Shown one piece after another: positions 44,138-53,398 of a DNA stretch of 64,000 bases. Source of the stretch: JASGDN01 sp049841275 (GTDB lineage Bacteria; Chloroflexota; Chloroflexia; Thermomicrobiales; UBA6265). The stretch covers positions 62,001 to 126,000 of the forward strand of contig JASGDN010000047.1 of assembly GCA_049841275.1 (NCBI GenBank). The letters are read 5' to 3'. How positions within the stretch are numbered: the first letter of the stretch is position 1; every line of letters begins with the position of its first letter. The position numbers and the translations under genes were made by a program. The notes under the pieces were generated by a model. That model searched no databases. It worked only from the letters and a program-made list of their open reading frames with translations, and was not told the origin of the DNA.

Positions 44138-44896
44138 TCAGTGCGTCTTGCGGGCGCGGGCGATGGCGGTCTGCTTCGCCATGTCTTCCAATCCATTGTC
44201 GATCGGCGCCAGATGGGCAGACCCGTAGCGGCGGGTGAGGCCGGCTTCGATCAGCCAGTCGGCCAGCGCCGGGTTCTTCGGGAGCAACGCGCCGTGAAGG
44301 TAGCAGCCGAGCGCGTTCTTGTAGCGCGTGCCCTCCGTGCCGTCCCGGCCGTTGTTGCCGCGTCCCACCTCAATCTTGCCCATCGGCGTCGCCCGCTCCC
44401 CAAGGAAGGTGAGGCCGCTGTGGTTCTCGAATCCCACCAGCGTGCCCCATTCGTCGGACTGGATCACGACGTTCCCGATGAAGCGCTCCGGTCCAGCGGT
44501 CGAGGTGATGTCGAAGAGGCCGATGCCCGGCAGCGGAGCTGCGTCGTGCGGACGGTATTCGTGACCGAGCAACTGGTATCCGCCGCAGATCGAAAGCATG
44601 GCCGCGCCGTCTTCGATCGCCTGCTTCAGGCATTCGCCTTTCTCGCCCTGCAAGTCGCGCGAGACCGCGATCTGCTCCTGGTCCTGGCCGCCGCCGAAGA
44701 AGAAGATATCCACATCGTCCGGGATTGCCTCTCCCAGTCCGATCTCGACCACTTCCGGCTCGATGCCGCGCCAGCGCGCACGCTGAGCCAGCGCGAGGAC
44801 GTTCCCCCGGTCTCCATAGATGTTCATCTTCGTGTCGTAGAGCCAGCCGATCTTGATGGTCTGCCCGGTGGGCGGCGCGGACGCTGGTTCGCTCAT
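44138..44896 (-). CDS. gatD: Lipid II isoglutaminyl synthase, glutamine amidotransferase subunit
   Basis: A 252-residue class I CobB/CobQ-like amidotransferase that supplies ammonia for amidating D-Glu of lipid II. The nucleophile is Cys104 in SICGGYQLLG, and the catalytic His is in CYLHGALLPKNP. The N-terminal IKIGWLYDTKMNIYGDRGNVLAL and FENHSG block are specific to GatD. ATG 44896 is preceded by CGGAGG. It lies 116 bases after murT, its partner, in the same orientation. Confidence 0.92.
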   Translation of the reverse strand: MSEPASAPPTGQTIKIGWLYDTKMNIYGDRGNVLALAQRARWRGIEPEVVEIGLGEAIPDDVDIFFFGGGQDQEQIAVSRDLQGEKGECLKQAIEDGAAMLSICGGYQLLGHEYRPHDAAPLPGIGLFDITSTAGPERFIGNVVIQSDEWGTLVGFENHSGLTFLGERATPMGKIEVGRGNNGRDGTEGTRYKNALGCYLHGALLPKNPALADWLIEAGLTRRYGSAHLAPIDNGLEDMAKQTAIARARKTH

Positions 44897-45012
44897 GAAG
44901 GGCCTCCGAAGGGTAAGGATGACGCGAGTATTCATGATAGGGCTGCGTGCCCGACCCGGCAGGCGATGCCCGATAGGTCCGGGACGCATCAGTGGCATCC
45001 AGACGGATGAGC

Positions 45013-46470
45013 CTACTGCTCCCAGAATGACTCCACCGCGCCGCGATCGGCCAGGATCTTCCGCAGGCCGAGCATCGCGGTATAGGTTGGCAGAATGTAG
45101 GCGTCCGCGCCTTCGGGGACGGACGCGACGAACGCATCGAGGCCAGCTCCCAGGTCGTCGGGCAGTGCGGTGATCCGGTCGAGGGGGACGCCCGCGTACT
45201 TGAGGCGGTTTGCCATGTCGGCGCCGCGAATGCCGGTCGTGCTCAGGTGCCCGTCGCCATCGGCCAGGAGTTCGAAGTCGACATCCCAGAGCCAGGAGAC
45301 ATCGCGGCCATCGGCATCGAGGTCGTTGATCGCGATCATCGTCGGCACGCTCAGGCCGCCGGTCTCCACGGTCAGCATGCGCAGGACTTCGTTGAACCCG
45401 ACCGGATTCTTCACCAGCGCGATGGTCAGCGTTCGCCCCTTGTAGGGCACGCGCTCGATCCGGCCGAAGGCGGACCGGAACGCTGCCAACGTCCCGACGA
45501 TGCGCTCCGGGGCGACGCCCGCCTGCGCGGTCACCGCATAGGCGGCGAGCGTGTTGTAGGCGTTGTAGATGCCCGGCACGTCGATAGTCACGCGTACCGG
45601 CTCGCCGTTCGCCGGGGTGACGGTCATGGCGAGTGATTCGACGCCTTTCAGCGCGATCTCCCCGCCCGCGAGGTTCAGCGACGGGCGGGCGCTATCGTCG
45701 TTCGGGCAATACCAGTCGCCGAGATGGGAGACGTAGAGCGCGTGATACGTCAGGTCGGCGCCGCACACCTTGCAGGTGGCGGCATCGGCCGCATGGGGAA
45801 GCGCATCGAGCCGGTGTTTCGCCTCGTTCAGGCCGAAGGCGACGCGCTTCGCGGCCAGCCCTTCCGTGATGAACGAGAGGGTCGGGTCGTCGGCGTTGAC
45901 GACAATCGTCGAATCGGGGGACAGGGTCTGGAATGCCGCCGCCCACGTCCGCGCGATGGTGTCCAGCTCGCCATAGCGGTCGAGCTGGTCGCGGAAGAGA
46001 TTGTTGAGTAGGATCAGGCGCGGCTGCGTCCGTCGCACGATTTCTGGGAAGGCGGCTTCGTCGGCTTCGATCACCGCGATGGTGCCTTTCGGCTGCCCGA
46101 GGGGTGAGGTGCGGTCGGCCAGCGCGACGGTGACGCCGCGGACGAGGTTCGCGCCGGTGCGATTGTGGACGACCTCGTACCCGGCGGCGGTGAGGATGTC
46201 CGCGATCATGCGCGAGGTCGTCGTCTTGCCGTTCGTCCCCGCGACGACGATCGCGCCGGATTCGAGACGGGCGGCGAGTTTGTTCAGGATGTCCGGGTCG
46301 ATACGCTCCGCGATCAGGCCGGGCGCGGATGTCCCGCCGCCACGGCCCAGGCGGCGGCTGGCCTCACCCGCAATCTTCGATACGGTCAGTGCGGCGGCCA
46401 GGCGCGGATCGAAATCCTTCGGCAGGCCTGGAATGCGGATGCGCGAGCGCGATGGAGCGTCAGTTCCCAT
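45013..46470 (-). CDS. murT: Lipid II isoglutaminyl synthase, Mur ligase-like subunit
   Basis: A 485-residue ATP-dependent ligase that activates the D-Glu carboxylate of lipid II for amidation by ammonia from GatD. The ATP-binding loop is GTNGKTTT (residues 78-85), the Mur central domain shows EADEAAFPEI and LLNNLFRDQLDRYGE, and the DUF1727 C-terminal domain contains KNPVGFNEVLRML. A zinc-ribbon insert is present as CKVCG (Cys233, Cys236) and YCPND (Cys255), with the expected fourth Cys replaced by Asp258-259. It overlaps the end of mreC by 11 bases, so it is in the mre operon. Confidence 0.92.
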   Translation of the reverse strand: MGTDAPSRSRIRIPGLPKDFDPRLAAALTVSKIAGEASRRLGRGGGTSAPGLIAERIDPDILNKLAARLESGAIVVAGTNGKTTTSRMIADILTAAGYEVVHNRTGANLVRGVTVALADRTSPLGQPKGTIAVIEADEAAFPEIVRRTQPRLILLNNLFRDQLDRYGELDTIARTWAAAFQTLSPDSTIVVNADDPTLSFITEGLAAKRVAFGLNEAKHRLDALPHAADAATCKVCGADLTYHALYVSHLGDWYCPNDDSARPSLNLAGGEIALKGVESLAMTVTPANGEPVRVTIDVPGIYNAYNTLAAYAVTAQAGVAPERIVGTLAAFRSAFGRIERVPYKGRTLTIALVKNPVGFNEVLRMLTVETGGLSVPTMIAINDLDADGRDVSWLWDVDFELLADGDGHLSTTGIRGADMANRLKYAGVPLDRITALPDDLGAGLDAFVASVPEGADAYILPTYTAMLGLRKILADRGAVESFWEQ

Positions 46471-47266
46471 AGTTCGTCACCACAAAGACCTGTGTGAGCG
46501 AGTCGAAGTCGACCACCGGGCGGACCTTCACTTCGATCTGGTCGTTCTGGGCATTCACCACCGGTTCGCCCCAGACGACGCCGATGATGATGCCGGGAGG
46601 GATCTGCCGCGTCATGTCGGAGGTGACGATCTTCTCCCCCTCCTTCGGCGTCTTCGTCTTGTCGATGTGCTCCATGATCATCGGTTGCTGACCGCCCTGC
46701 CAGGTGCCGACGACGGTCCCTTCCGCCTGCGTATCCTCCAGGCGGGCGCCGACTTTCATGCTGGAGTCGATGATCAGCATCACCTTGGCGTTGTGCTCGG
46801 AGACCTCCGAGATCTGGCCGACGAAGTAGTTCGGGTCGACCACCGCCATGCCGACGCGCAAGCCGTCCGCCGACCCCTTGTCGATGACGAGGAACTTCTG
46901 CTGCCCGGTCGGATCGCGGGAGAGCACCTCGGCGGTGACGTATTCGCGGTCGGGGTGAGCCTCCTGAGCGGTCTGCAGTTTCAACTGGACCTGAAGTTTG
47001 TCATTCTGGGCCTTGAGATCGCTGTTCTCGGTATCGAGACGGTCCGCCTTGGCGACGGCGGTCGCGAGCTGGTCCTCCAGCGGCGTATTCGAGTCCCATG
47101 AATCGGGAATGCGGGAGAAGGCTCCGGAGACTGGCTGGACAACGGTGTTCAGCCCGTCCTTGATCGGCGTCAGCAGATGCTGCCGGTCCAGCACGATCAG
47201 CGAGAGAGTGACGATGCTGAAGACCAGCACCAGCGAGAGCGTCTTGCGCCAGGGGACCTGCTTCAC
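46460..47266 (-). CDS. mreC: Rod-shape-determining protein MreC
   Basis: Membrane-anchored elongation-complex protein of 268 residues. A single N-terminal membrane helix (LSLVLVFSIVTLSLIVL) is followed by a coiled coil (about residues 65-100, LDTENSDLKAQNDKLQVQLKLQ) and the MreC beta-barrels (AEVLSRDPTGQQKFLVIDKG, then VGQISEVSEHNAKVMLIID). GTG 47266 follows AAGGA. It comes after mreB, but the next gene is murT where mreD is usually found. Confidence 0.93.
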   Translation of the reverse strand: MKQVPWRKTLSLVLVFSIVTLSLIVLDRQHLLTPIKDGLNTVVQPVSGAFSRIPDSWDSNTPLEDQLATAVAKADRLDTENSDLKAQNDKLQVQLKLQTAQEAHPDREYVTAEVLSRDPTGQQKFLVIDKGSADGLRVGMAVVDPNYFVGQISEVSEHNAKVMLIIDSSMKVGARLEDTQAEGTVVGTWQGGQQPMIMEHIDKTKTPKEGEKIVTSDMTRQIPPGIIIGVVWGEPVVNAQNDQIEVKVRPVVDFDSLTQVFVVTNYGN

Positions 47267-47498
47267 GGTCGAGCGTCCTTCGCGTTCGGCAAGGCAGATG
47301 TTCTCCTTCGGCCCGCGCGTGCAGCGACGATGGGTGAAGACGCGGGCGGGTTATGGGCGCATGAGGCGAGCGGCATCTCGCAGAAGCCGGGTGTGCCGGC
47401 CAGGCATCACCCGGCGAATCGTCATCCTACCATTCGGGCGCATGGAATGTCCGGACACGCATGCCCGGCCGCGGCATCATGCAAATGCTCGGACGAAC

Positions 47499-48554
47499 CT
47501 ACCCGCGACGAAGCTCCTGGCCGCCAGCCAGCGCACGCTGATAGAGGTGCAGCGACTCGGCGACGCGTCCGGTCCCGCGCGCCACGCAGGTCAGCGGGTC
47601 TTCCGCGCGATGGACGGGCATCCGCAACTCGCTCTGCAACCGCCGGTCAAGGCCCATCAACAGGGCGCCGCCGCCGGCAAGCGTGATGCCGTGCTCCATG
47701 ATATCCGCCACCAGTTCCGGCGGCGTCTCCTCGATCGAGTTCTTCACCAGTTCGATGATCGTGTTCACCGGTTGCGAGATGGCGTCGCGCAACTCGACCG
47801 AACTCACCTCTACCGACTTCGGGAGGCCGGTGAGCAGGTCGCGGCCGCGCAGCATGACGCGGACTTCCTCTTCCAGCGGGTAGGCCGATCCGGCGGCGAT
47901 CTTCGCGTTCTCCGCCGTGCGCTCGCCGATCACGAGGTTGTGATCGCGGCGGGCATACTGGATCAGCGCATCATCGATCTCGTCGCCGGCCACACGAATC
48001 GAATGGTTGACCACGATACCGCCGAGCGAGATGACGGCAACCTCGGTCGTGCCGCCGCCGATATCCACGATCATGCTGCCGATCGGTTCGTTGATCGGCA
48101 GTCCGGCGCCGATGGCGGCGGCCATCGGTTCCTCGATCGTGTAGGCCTCGCGGGCGCCGGCCGAAAGGGCGGCGTCCTTCGCGGCCCGTTTCTCGACCTC
48201 GGTCACGCCGCTGGGGATGCCGATCACCACGCGTGGGTGCGGCGCCATCAGGCGCTGGAGATGCACCTTGCGGATGAAGTGATGGAGCATCATCTCGACC
48301 GTGTCGAAATCGGCGATCACGCCGTCCTTCAACGGGCGCACGGCCACGATCGAATCCGGCGTCTTGCCGATCATCGCCTTCGCTTCGATCCCGACCCACA
48401 GCGCGCGTTTCGTCTTCGTGTCGATGGCAACGACCGACGGTTCGGAAATGACGATGCCCTTGCCGCGCACGTAGACGAGGGTGTTGGCGGTGCCCAGATC
48501 GATCCCGAGGTCTCGGCTGAAGATGCCGAACAGGCTGGAAAGTGGACGAAACAA
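47499..48554 (-). CDS. mreB: Rod-shape-determining protein MreB
   Basis: Bacterial actin of 351 residues that guides lateral wall synthesis. The phosphate-1 loop is LGIDLGTANTLVYV, phosphate-2 is IVDIGGGTTEVAVISLGG, and the adenosine motif is ITLAGGGALLMGLD. The start is a TTG at 48554 with GGAGG eight bases before it; no ATG gives a sensible N-terminus and the family begins here with FRPLSSLFGIFSRDLG. A TATACT box on the minus strand at 48720-48725 may be the -10 of the operon. Downstream are mreC, murT and gatD. Confidence 0.94.
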   Translation of the reverse strand: MFRPLSSLFGIFSRDLGIDLGTANTLVYVRGKGIVISEPSVVAIDTKTKRALWVGIEAKAMIGKTPDSIVAVRPLKDGVIADFDTVEMMLHHFIRKVHLQRLMAPHPRVVIGIPSGVTEVEKRAAKDAALSAGAREAYTIEEPMAAAIGAGLPINEPIGSMIVDIGGGTTEVAVISLGGIVVNHSIRVAGDEIDDALIQYARRDHNLVIGERTAENAKIAAGSAYPLEEEVRVMLRGRDLLTGLPKSVEVSSVELRDAISQPVNTIIELVKNSIEETPPELVADIMEHGITLAGGGALLMGLDRRLQSELRMPVHRAEDPLTCVARGTGRVAESLHLYQRALAGGQELRRG

Positions 48555-48859
48555 GACCGGGGACCTCCGGGGAGGCGGCAAACGCCGCGGTGATGACGTG
48601 CGGTGGCTTGCGTGCGGGGAGGGGAGGAATGACGGGCTGCGTGTTGGCCGGTCGTTGCCCGATGGTTCGGGACCGGAGCATGGCGAACCGGCGATCTGCC
48701 CAACCCCACAATCGGGCGGAGTATACCACGGTGGTTCCCGTCTCCCTTCCATAAGCGTGCCTGGGCGAATGCCGCCGCATCGCCCCGGAATGGCTGGATC
48801 GGCCCTACAATGCCGCTCGGTGCGTACGTTCGCGACATGGACGAATCAAGGGGGGAGAA
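48555..48859. other. Intergenic region upstream of mreB
   Basis: About 305 bases between divergent genes. Apart from a minus-strand TATACT at 48720-48725 without a good -35, no structure was recognised. Confidence 0.4.
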
Positions 48860-49648
48860 ATGACAACGGGCAATCGCTGGCAGGCCGTGCGGGAGGCGCT
48901 GGATGCCGCGCCGGCCGGGACCCGGGTCGCATTGACGGCCATCGACCTGGCGTCGGGGGAAACCTTCCGCCAGCGTGGCGATGAGTCGTTCAAGGCGGCG
49001 AGCACGATCAAGACGCTCATCCTTGCAACGATGGCGCGCACCGTCGACGCCGGCGCGCTCGATCTGGATGCGCGGATTTCGCTTCCTGCCGAGCGCAAGG
49101 CCACTGGCAGTGGCGTCTTGAACTGGCTGACGACCGGGATCGAACTGCCCGTGCGCGACTACGCCTGGCTGATGATCGCGATTTCGGACAACACGGCCTC
49201 CAATGTCTGCATCGATACGGTGGAAATGGAAGCCGTGCAGACGACGGCTCACGCGCTCGACCTTCCCACCATCCATCTCGGACGCTACTTCAAGGGGATC
49301 GCCGCGAAGCCGGGCGATCCGGAGAACATCGCCTCCAGCGATGACCTCGCGGCCTTGATGGCAGCCATCGCGCGGGGCGAAGTGGCCGGTCCGGAATCGA
49401 CTGCCTGGATGACGCAGGTGCTTGGCGAGCAGCAGTATCTCGACCGGCTGCCCGGCCGTATGCCGCCGGGTGTGACCTGGCTTGGCAAGACGGGATCGCT
49501 CGATGGCATCCACCACGATGCGGGCGTCTTCTCCGGTCCGAATGGACGCATTGCCGTTGCCTGCCTGACGGAAGGCATCACGGACAAGCTCGTGGCGCAG
49601 GAGGTCATCGCGACGATCGGTGCGGCTGTTTCCGCCCTCGTGGCGTAG
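48860..49648 (+). CDS. Class A beta-lactamase-fold serine hydrolase
   Basis: A 262-residue protein with the active-site motifs of the class A fold: Ser48-x-x-Lys51 (STIK), Ser109-Asp-Asn (SDN) and Lys210-Thr-Gly (KTG). There is no signal peptide, and the omega-loop Glu-x-x-Leu-Asn that carries the deacylating Glu166 of true beta-lactamases is absent. This makes it more like the family of cytoplasmic or unassigned beta-lactamase-related hydrolases than an antibiotic resistance enzyme. A GGGGGAG site precedes the ATG. It stands alone between the mre operon and the iron transport genes. Confidence 0.8.
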   Translation: MTTGNRWQAVREALDAAPAGTRVALTAIDLASGETFRQRGDESFKAASTIKTLILATMARTVDAGALDLDARISLPAERKATGSGVLNWLTTGIELPVRDYAWLMIAISDNTASNVCIDTVEMEAVQTTAHALDLPTIHLGRYFKGIAAKPGDPENIASSDDLAALMAAIARGEVAGPESTAWMTQVLGEQQYLDRLPGRMPPGVTWLGKTGSLDGIHHDAGVFSGPNGRIAVACLTEGITDKLVAQEVIATIGAAVSALVA

Positions 49649-49802
49649 CCGCTGCCGCCCGGACCGCCTTGGCTCCGAACGGTGCCTTGAGATTCGCTGC
49701 GACAGTTTCGGATCCCGCCACTTCGGACCGGGATCTCGGACGGCATCGTCGGGGACGCAGGCAGTTCTGCGACGAGCGGCGCGCTGGCGTCACATGGTCA
49801 TC

Positions 49803-49830
49803 CGATGGGCCGTTTTGCAGCGGCCCATCG
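49803..49830. terminator. Hairpin after the serine hydrolase gene
   Basis: A 10-bp perfect stem CGATGGGCCG/CGGCCCATCG (49803-49812 and 49821-49830) with loop TTTTGCAG, 155 bases after the stop. Confidence 0.45.
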
Positions 49831-49995
49831 GCGGATGTGGTCCGCGCTGCGCGGTGGCTCGATGGTGGCGTCTCATCGCCAGATACAGTTCCGTTTTTGA
49901 GGATGGAACTTATTATTCAGAGGAGATCGTCGCCAGAAGACGAATATTTGGTGTGGTCTTGGTGGCAATGCCCTTTGAATGATGGCCTCGTTTTC

Positions 49996-50024
49996 TTGCA
50001 CACGTGATATGCCTCGCCTACAAT
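49996..50024 (+). promoter_or_regulatory. Candidate promoter of the iron-siderophore operon
   Basis: -35 TTGCAC (49996-50001), a 17-base spacer and -10 TACAAT (50019-50024), about 165 bases before the ATG of the damaged binding-protein gene. Confidence 0.5.
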
Positions 50025-50187
50025 CCTGACTGATATTGTCGGCTATTCGCCTATGCCCGTTTTTCGCCGATGGGGGAATGCCTTTCCAGCATGGTGCGGG
50101 AAGGGGCTGGGTGGAGTTTGTCATCTGCGGCCAAGGCAGCGTCGGATGATACATAACCGGGTATCCACCCAGAACAAGGAGCACACC

Positions 50188-51391
50188 ATGCAATTCGGAA
50201 GTCAATCGTCGACGGTTTCTCGCAGGGACGGCGGGAGCGGCCGTGGCAGCTGCCCTGCCCGTGAGACTGTTCGCCCAGACTCCTGCGTCGGGCCCGGTGA
50301 GCGCGACGGACGTGGTGGGACGCACCGTGTCGCTTCCCCAGCCAGCGGAAAAGGTCATCGTCACCAGCCGTACCGGGTTCTACAGCATCGCCATGCTGGA
50401 TCGGGAGAATCCGTTCCAGCGCCTGGTGGCCTGGAACGACGATCTGCGGACGACTGACAAGGACTCCTACAACCAGTAGCTCGCCAAGTTCCCGGAAGCG
50501 GCGGACCTGCCGGTCATCGGCAGCGTGGGCACCGACGACTTCAATGCCGAGAAGATCATCGACCTCGAACCGGACCTGATCGTGATCGACCTGGGCGGCT
50601 TCGACGGCGCCACCGAGAATGGCACGATCGACCTCCTCGAAGCCGCGGGCATTCAGGTGATCGTCGTCGACTTCCGCGAGCACATGCTGGAGAACACCAT
50701 CCCGTCGGTGCAGGCACTTGGGCGCCTGCTCGGGCGGCTCGACGTTGCTCTGGAGTTCAGCGACTTCTACCTTGCGGAGACCAACAAGGTTTACGACCGC
50801 GTCGCCTCGCTCGATCCCGAAGCGCCCCGGCCATCGGCGTTCATCCAGCGGGCGCCCGGTGTGGCTGACGTTGGTCTCACGTTCGGTGCGGGAAACTTCG
50901 GTGAGTTCATCGACCGCGCCGGCGGTTACAACCGGGCGGAGCAATATGTGGGGGAGGTGCATGGCACCGTGAACCCCGAGCAGATCCTGGCGGGCGACTT
51001 CGATGTGCTGATCATGACGGGAGCGAACTGGTCGGACAACGCCACGGTGAAGCCAGGACACTTCATCTCCATGGGGTACGAGGCCACTATGGACGACGTT
51101 CTCGCCGCGGTCGAGACGGTGATCGAGGACAATCACTGGCAGGACCTGCCCGCTGTGGTCAACAACCGCGTCGATGCCATCTGGCACCAGTTCTATATCT
51201 CTCCCTATTCGTTCATTGCGCTTCAGCAGTTCGCCAAGTGGCTCCATCCCGACCTGTTCGCCGATGTCGATCCTTCGGCGAACTTCAAGGCGCTGCATGA
51301 GAAGTTCCTGCCGATTCCATACTCGGGCATCTTCTTCGCCGAGCGTGCCGGGGCATCCGACGCGACCCCGGTGGCGACTCCGGTCGGATAG
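50188..51391 (+). pseudogene. Iron-siderophore ABC transporter substrate-binding protein, with a frameshift and an in-frame TAG
   Basis: Receptor of the FecB/FepB type. ATG 50188 has a fine ribosome site (AAGGAG), but its frame leaves the gene after six codons. Skipping one base near 50206 joins it to a perfect Tat signal (RRRFLAGTAGAAVAAALPVR, ending near FAQ). The PBP2 domain then runs from VSATDVVGRTVSLPQPAEKV to a TAG at 50477-50479, in the middle of NQ-stop-LAKFPEAADLP. After it the same frame continues intact to 51391 and ends in an ATPVATPVG tail. TAC to TAG (Tyr) is the likely change. Both lesions could be sequencing or assembly errors; otherwise the importer has lost its receptor. 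Confidence 0.8.
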
Positions 51392-51401
51392 CGCGCCTGT
51401 G

Positions 51402-51432
51402 CGGCGGGGACGGGTCCTGCCCGTCCCCGCCG
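51402..51432 (+). promoter_or_regulatory. Intercistronic hairpin between binding protein and permease
   Basis: A perfect 13-bp stem CGGCGGGGACGGG/CCCGTCCCCGCCG (51402-51414 and 51420-51432) with a 5-base loop lies eleven bases after the receptor stop and just before the permease ATG. It is equivalent in position to the hairpin at 33974. Confidence 0.6.
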
Positions 51433-51445
51433 GGCCAATGCCGGA

Positions 51446-52543
51446 ATGGTGAATGCTGTGAATACATCGCCAATCGCGCGACCGGCGGACACCGGCCCTG
51501 CAATCGCCGCCAGTGGCGGCACCCTCTATGGGGAGATAACCCGGAAGAAAACGCTCATCCTGTCGGGGCTGCTCGCTGCATTGGTCATCTCCATCATTGT
51601 GGACATTGCCTGGGGGCCGGCGCGGCTCACCCCGTGGGAGGTGATCCGGTCCATTGCACAGCCGGATACGGTCACGACCACCCATCGCGTCATCGTCTGG
51701 AACCTGCGTCTGCCGATCGCATTGCTTGCCGTGCTGGTCGGGTGCAGCCTGGGGATCGCCGGATCGGGCATGCAGACGATCCTGAACAATCCGCTTGCCG
51801 ATCCCTACACGCTGGGGATCTCCGCCGCTGCGAGTTTCGGGGCGGCGCTCGGTATCGTGCTGAATGTCCGGATCTTTCCCTGGTCCGGCGAGATCACGGT
51901 GACGCTGAATGCGTTCGTGATGGCGTTTGCGGCGTCGATGGCGATCTACGCGTTGAGCAGCCTGCGCGGGGTTACCACGGAGACGATGATCCTGTTCGGG
52001 ATCTGTCTCATGTTCACGTTCGGGGCACTGAACGGCATGCTCCAGTACATCGCCTCCGAGGAAGCGTTGCAACAGGTCGTGTACTGGACGCTCGGGAGTT
52101 TGCAACGGGCATCCTGGAGCAAGCTGGCGATCATCCTCATCGTGCTGGCGATCGTGGTGCAGTTCATGGTGCGAAATGCCTGGAAGCTCACCATGCTACG
52201 GATGGGCGACGACCGTGCGCGGGCGCTCGGCGTCGATGTCGCACGGTTGCGGCTGTCGGTGCTGTTGCTCGTCTCGCTGGCAACCTCGGTGGCGGTCGCC
52301 TTCGTCGGCACGATCGGGTTTGTCGGGCTGGTGGGGCCGCACATCGCGCGCATGCTGGTGGGGGAGGATCAACGCTATTTCGTGCCAACTTCCGCGGTGG
52401 CGAGCGCATTGCTTCTGAGCCTGGCGTCCATTGCCAGCAAGACCATCGTGCCGGGGGCGCTGGTCCCGATCGGCATCATCACCTCGCTGGTCGGCGTGCC
52501 GTTCTTCCTCAGCCTCATCCTCTCGCGTCGATCCGGAGCGTGA
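51446..52543 (+). CDS. Iron-siderophore ABC transporter permease (FecCD family)
   Basis: Membrane subunit of 365 residues with about nine hydrophobic segments. FecCD blocks are RLPIALLAVLVGCSLGIAGSGMQ, NPLADPYTLGISAAASFGAA and the C-terminal GTIGFVGLVGPHIARMLVG that contacts the ATPase. One permease probably forms a homodimer, as in BtuC. The N-terminal 40 residues are an unusual Ala/Pro/Gly-rich cytoplasmic leader. It precedes the ATPase gene by three bases and is likely expressed even if the receptor gene is dead. Confidence 0.92.
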   Translation: MVNAVNTSPIARPADTGPAIAASGGTLYGEITRKKTLILSGLLAALVISIIVDIAWGPARLTPWEVIRSIAQPDTVTTTHRVIVWNLRLPIALLAVLVGCSLGIAGSGMQTILNNPLADPYTLGISAAASFGAALGIVLNVRIFPWSGEITVTLNAFVMAFAASMAIYALSSLRGVTTETMILFGICLMFTFGALNGMLQYIASEEALQQVVYWTLGSLQRASWSKLAIILIVLAIVVQFMVRNAWKLTMLRMGDDRARALGVDVARLRLSVLLLVSLATSVAVAFVGTIGFVGLVGPHIARMLVGEDQRYFVPTSAVASALLLSLASIASKTIVPGALVPIGIITSLVGVPFFLSLILSRRSGA

Positions 52544-52546
52544 CCC

Positions 52547-53338
52547 GTGCATCTTGCGGTACAGCATCTCTCCTTTCACTACGGGAAGCGGCAGATCCTG
52601 CATGACATCTGCCTCGATGGGTTCACGTCCGGTGAGGTGGTGGCGGTCATCGGGCCGAATGCCGCAGGCAAGTCCACCCTCTTCCGCTGCATTGCCGGTC
52701 TCCTACGCGGAGAGGGCGATGTGCTGCTGGATGGCGTGATGACGCGGAATCTCAAGCGAAGCGAGGTGAGTCAGCGGATTGCCTACATGCCCCAGGACAA
52801 CCTCACCAACGCCCGGATGACCGTCTTCGAGTCGATGCTGCTGGCGTTGCAGGTGAATGCGTCCTGGCGGGTCAGTGATGAGGATCTCGATCGCGTGCAC
52901 CGTACGCTCGTCGGCCTTGGGATCGACCATCTGGCGCTCCGGTTCCTGAATGAACTCAGCGGCGGCCAACGCCAGATGGTGTCGATCGGCCAGGCGCTCG
53001 TTCGCGAGCCGGAGGCGATCATCCTCGACGAGCCGACGAACAACCTGGATCTCCAGCGGCAGCTGGAGTTGCTGGATCTGGTGCGATCGGCGACCCGGCA
53101 ACGGAATCTGCTGTCGATTCTAGCCCTGCACGACCTGAACCTGGCCGCCCGGGTGGCCGATCGAGTCCTGCTGCTGGATCAGGGGCGCGTGTGCGCCTGC
53201 GGGGCCCCGCACGAGGTGATCACCGAGGAGACGCTTGCCACAGTGTTCGGCGTTCACGCCCGGATCGAGACTGGTGACCAGGGTATTCCGCACATTGCGC
53301 TTCTGGGGTCCAGGCGGACCCAGGAGTGGGTGCTCTAG
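52547..53338 (+). CDS. Iron-siderophore ABC transporter ATP-binding protein (FecE family)
   Basis: A 263-residue ATPase. Walker A is GPNAAGKST, the signature is LSGGQRQM, Walker B is AIILDEPTNNLD and the switch His is in LALHDLNLAARVADRVLLLDQGRV. These are the FecE/BtuD patterns. GTG 52547 is the start, three bases after the permease stop. It completes the permease-ATPase pair of the iron or cobalamin-type importer. Confidence 0.93.
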   Translation: MHLAVQHLSFHYGKRQILHDICLDGFTSGEVVAVIGPNAAGKSTLFRCIAGLLRGEGDVLLDGVMTRNLKRSEVSQRIAYMPQDNLTNARMTVFESMLLALQVNASWRVSDEDLDRVHRTLVGLGIDHLALRFLNELSGGQRQMVSIGQALVREPEAIILDEPTNNLDLQRQLELLDLVRSATRQRNLLSILALHDLNLAARVADRVLLLDQGRVCACGAPHEVITEETLATVFGVHARIETGDQGIPHIALLGSRRTQEWVL

Positions 53339-53398
53339 CATCGGCTGTCGAACGTACGATGGCCGTGGTTTTTGGTTGCAAACGTGGAGAAGCATGAC

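Larger units (their letters stand above)
49649..50187. other. Intergenic region upstream of the iron transport genes
   Basis: About 540 bases without a convincing gene, more AT-rich than the rest from 49890 to 50050. It holds a terminator-like hairpin and a promoter, described separately. No Fur- or DtxR-type box was recognised. Confidence 0.5.

Noticed and set aside
48860..49648. Beta-lactamase resistance gene
   Set aside because: The SxxK, SDN and KTG motifs fit, but the protein has no signal peptide and lacks the Glu166 loop, so antibiotic hydrolysis is not supported.
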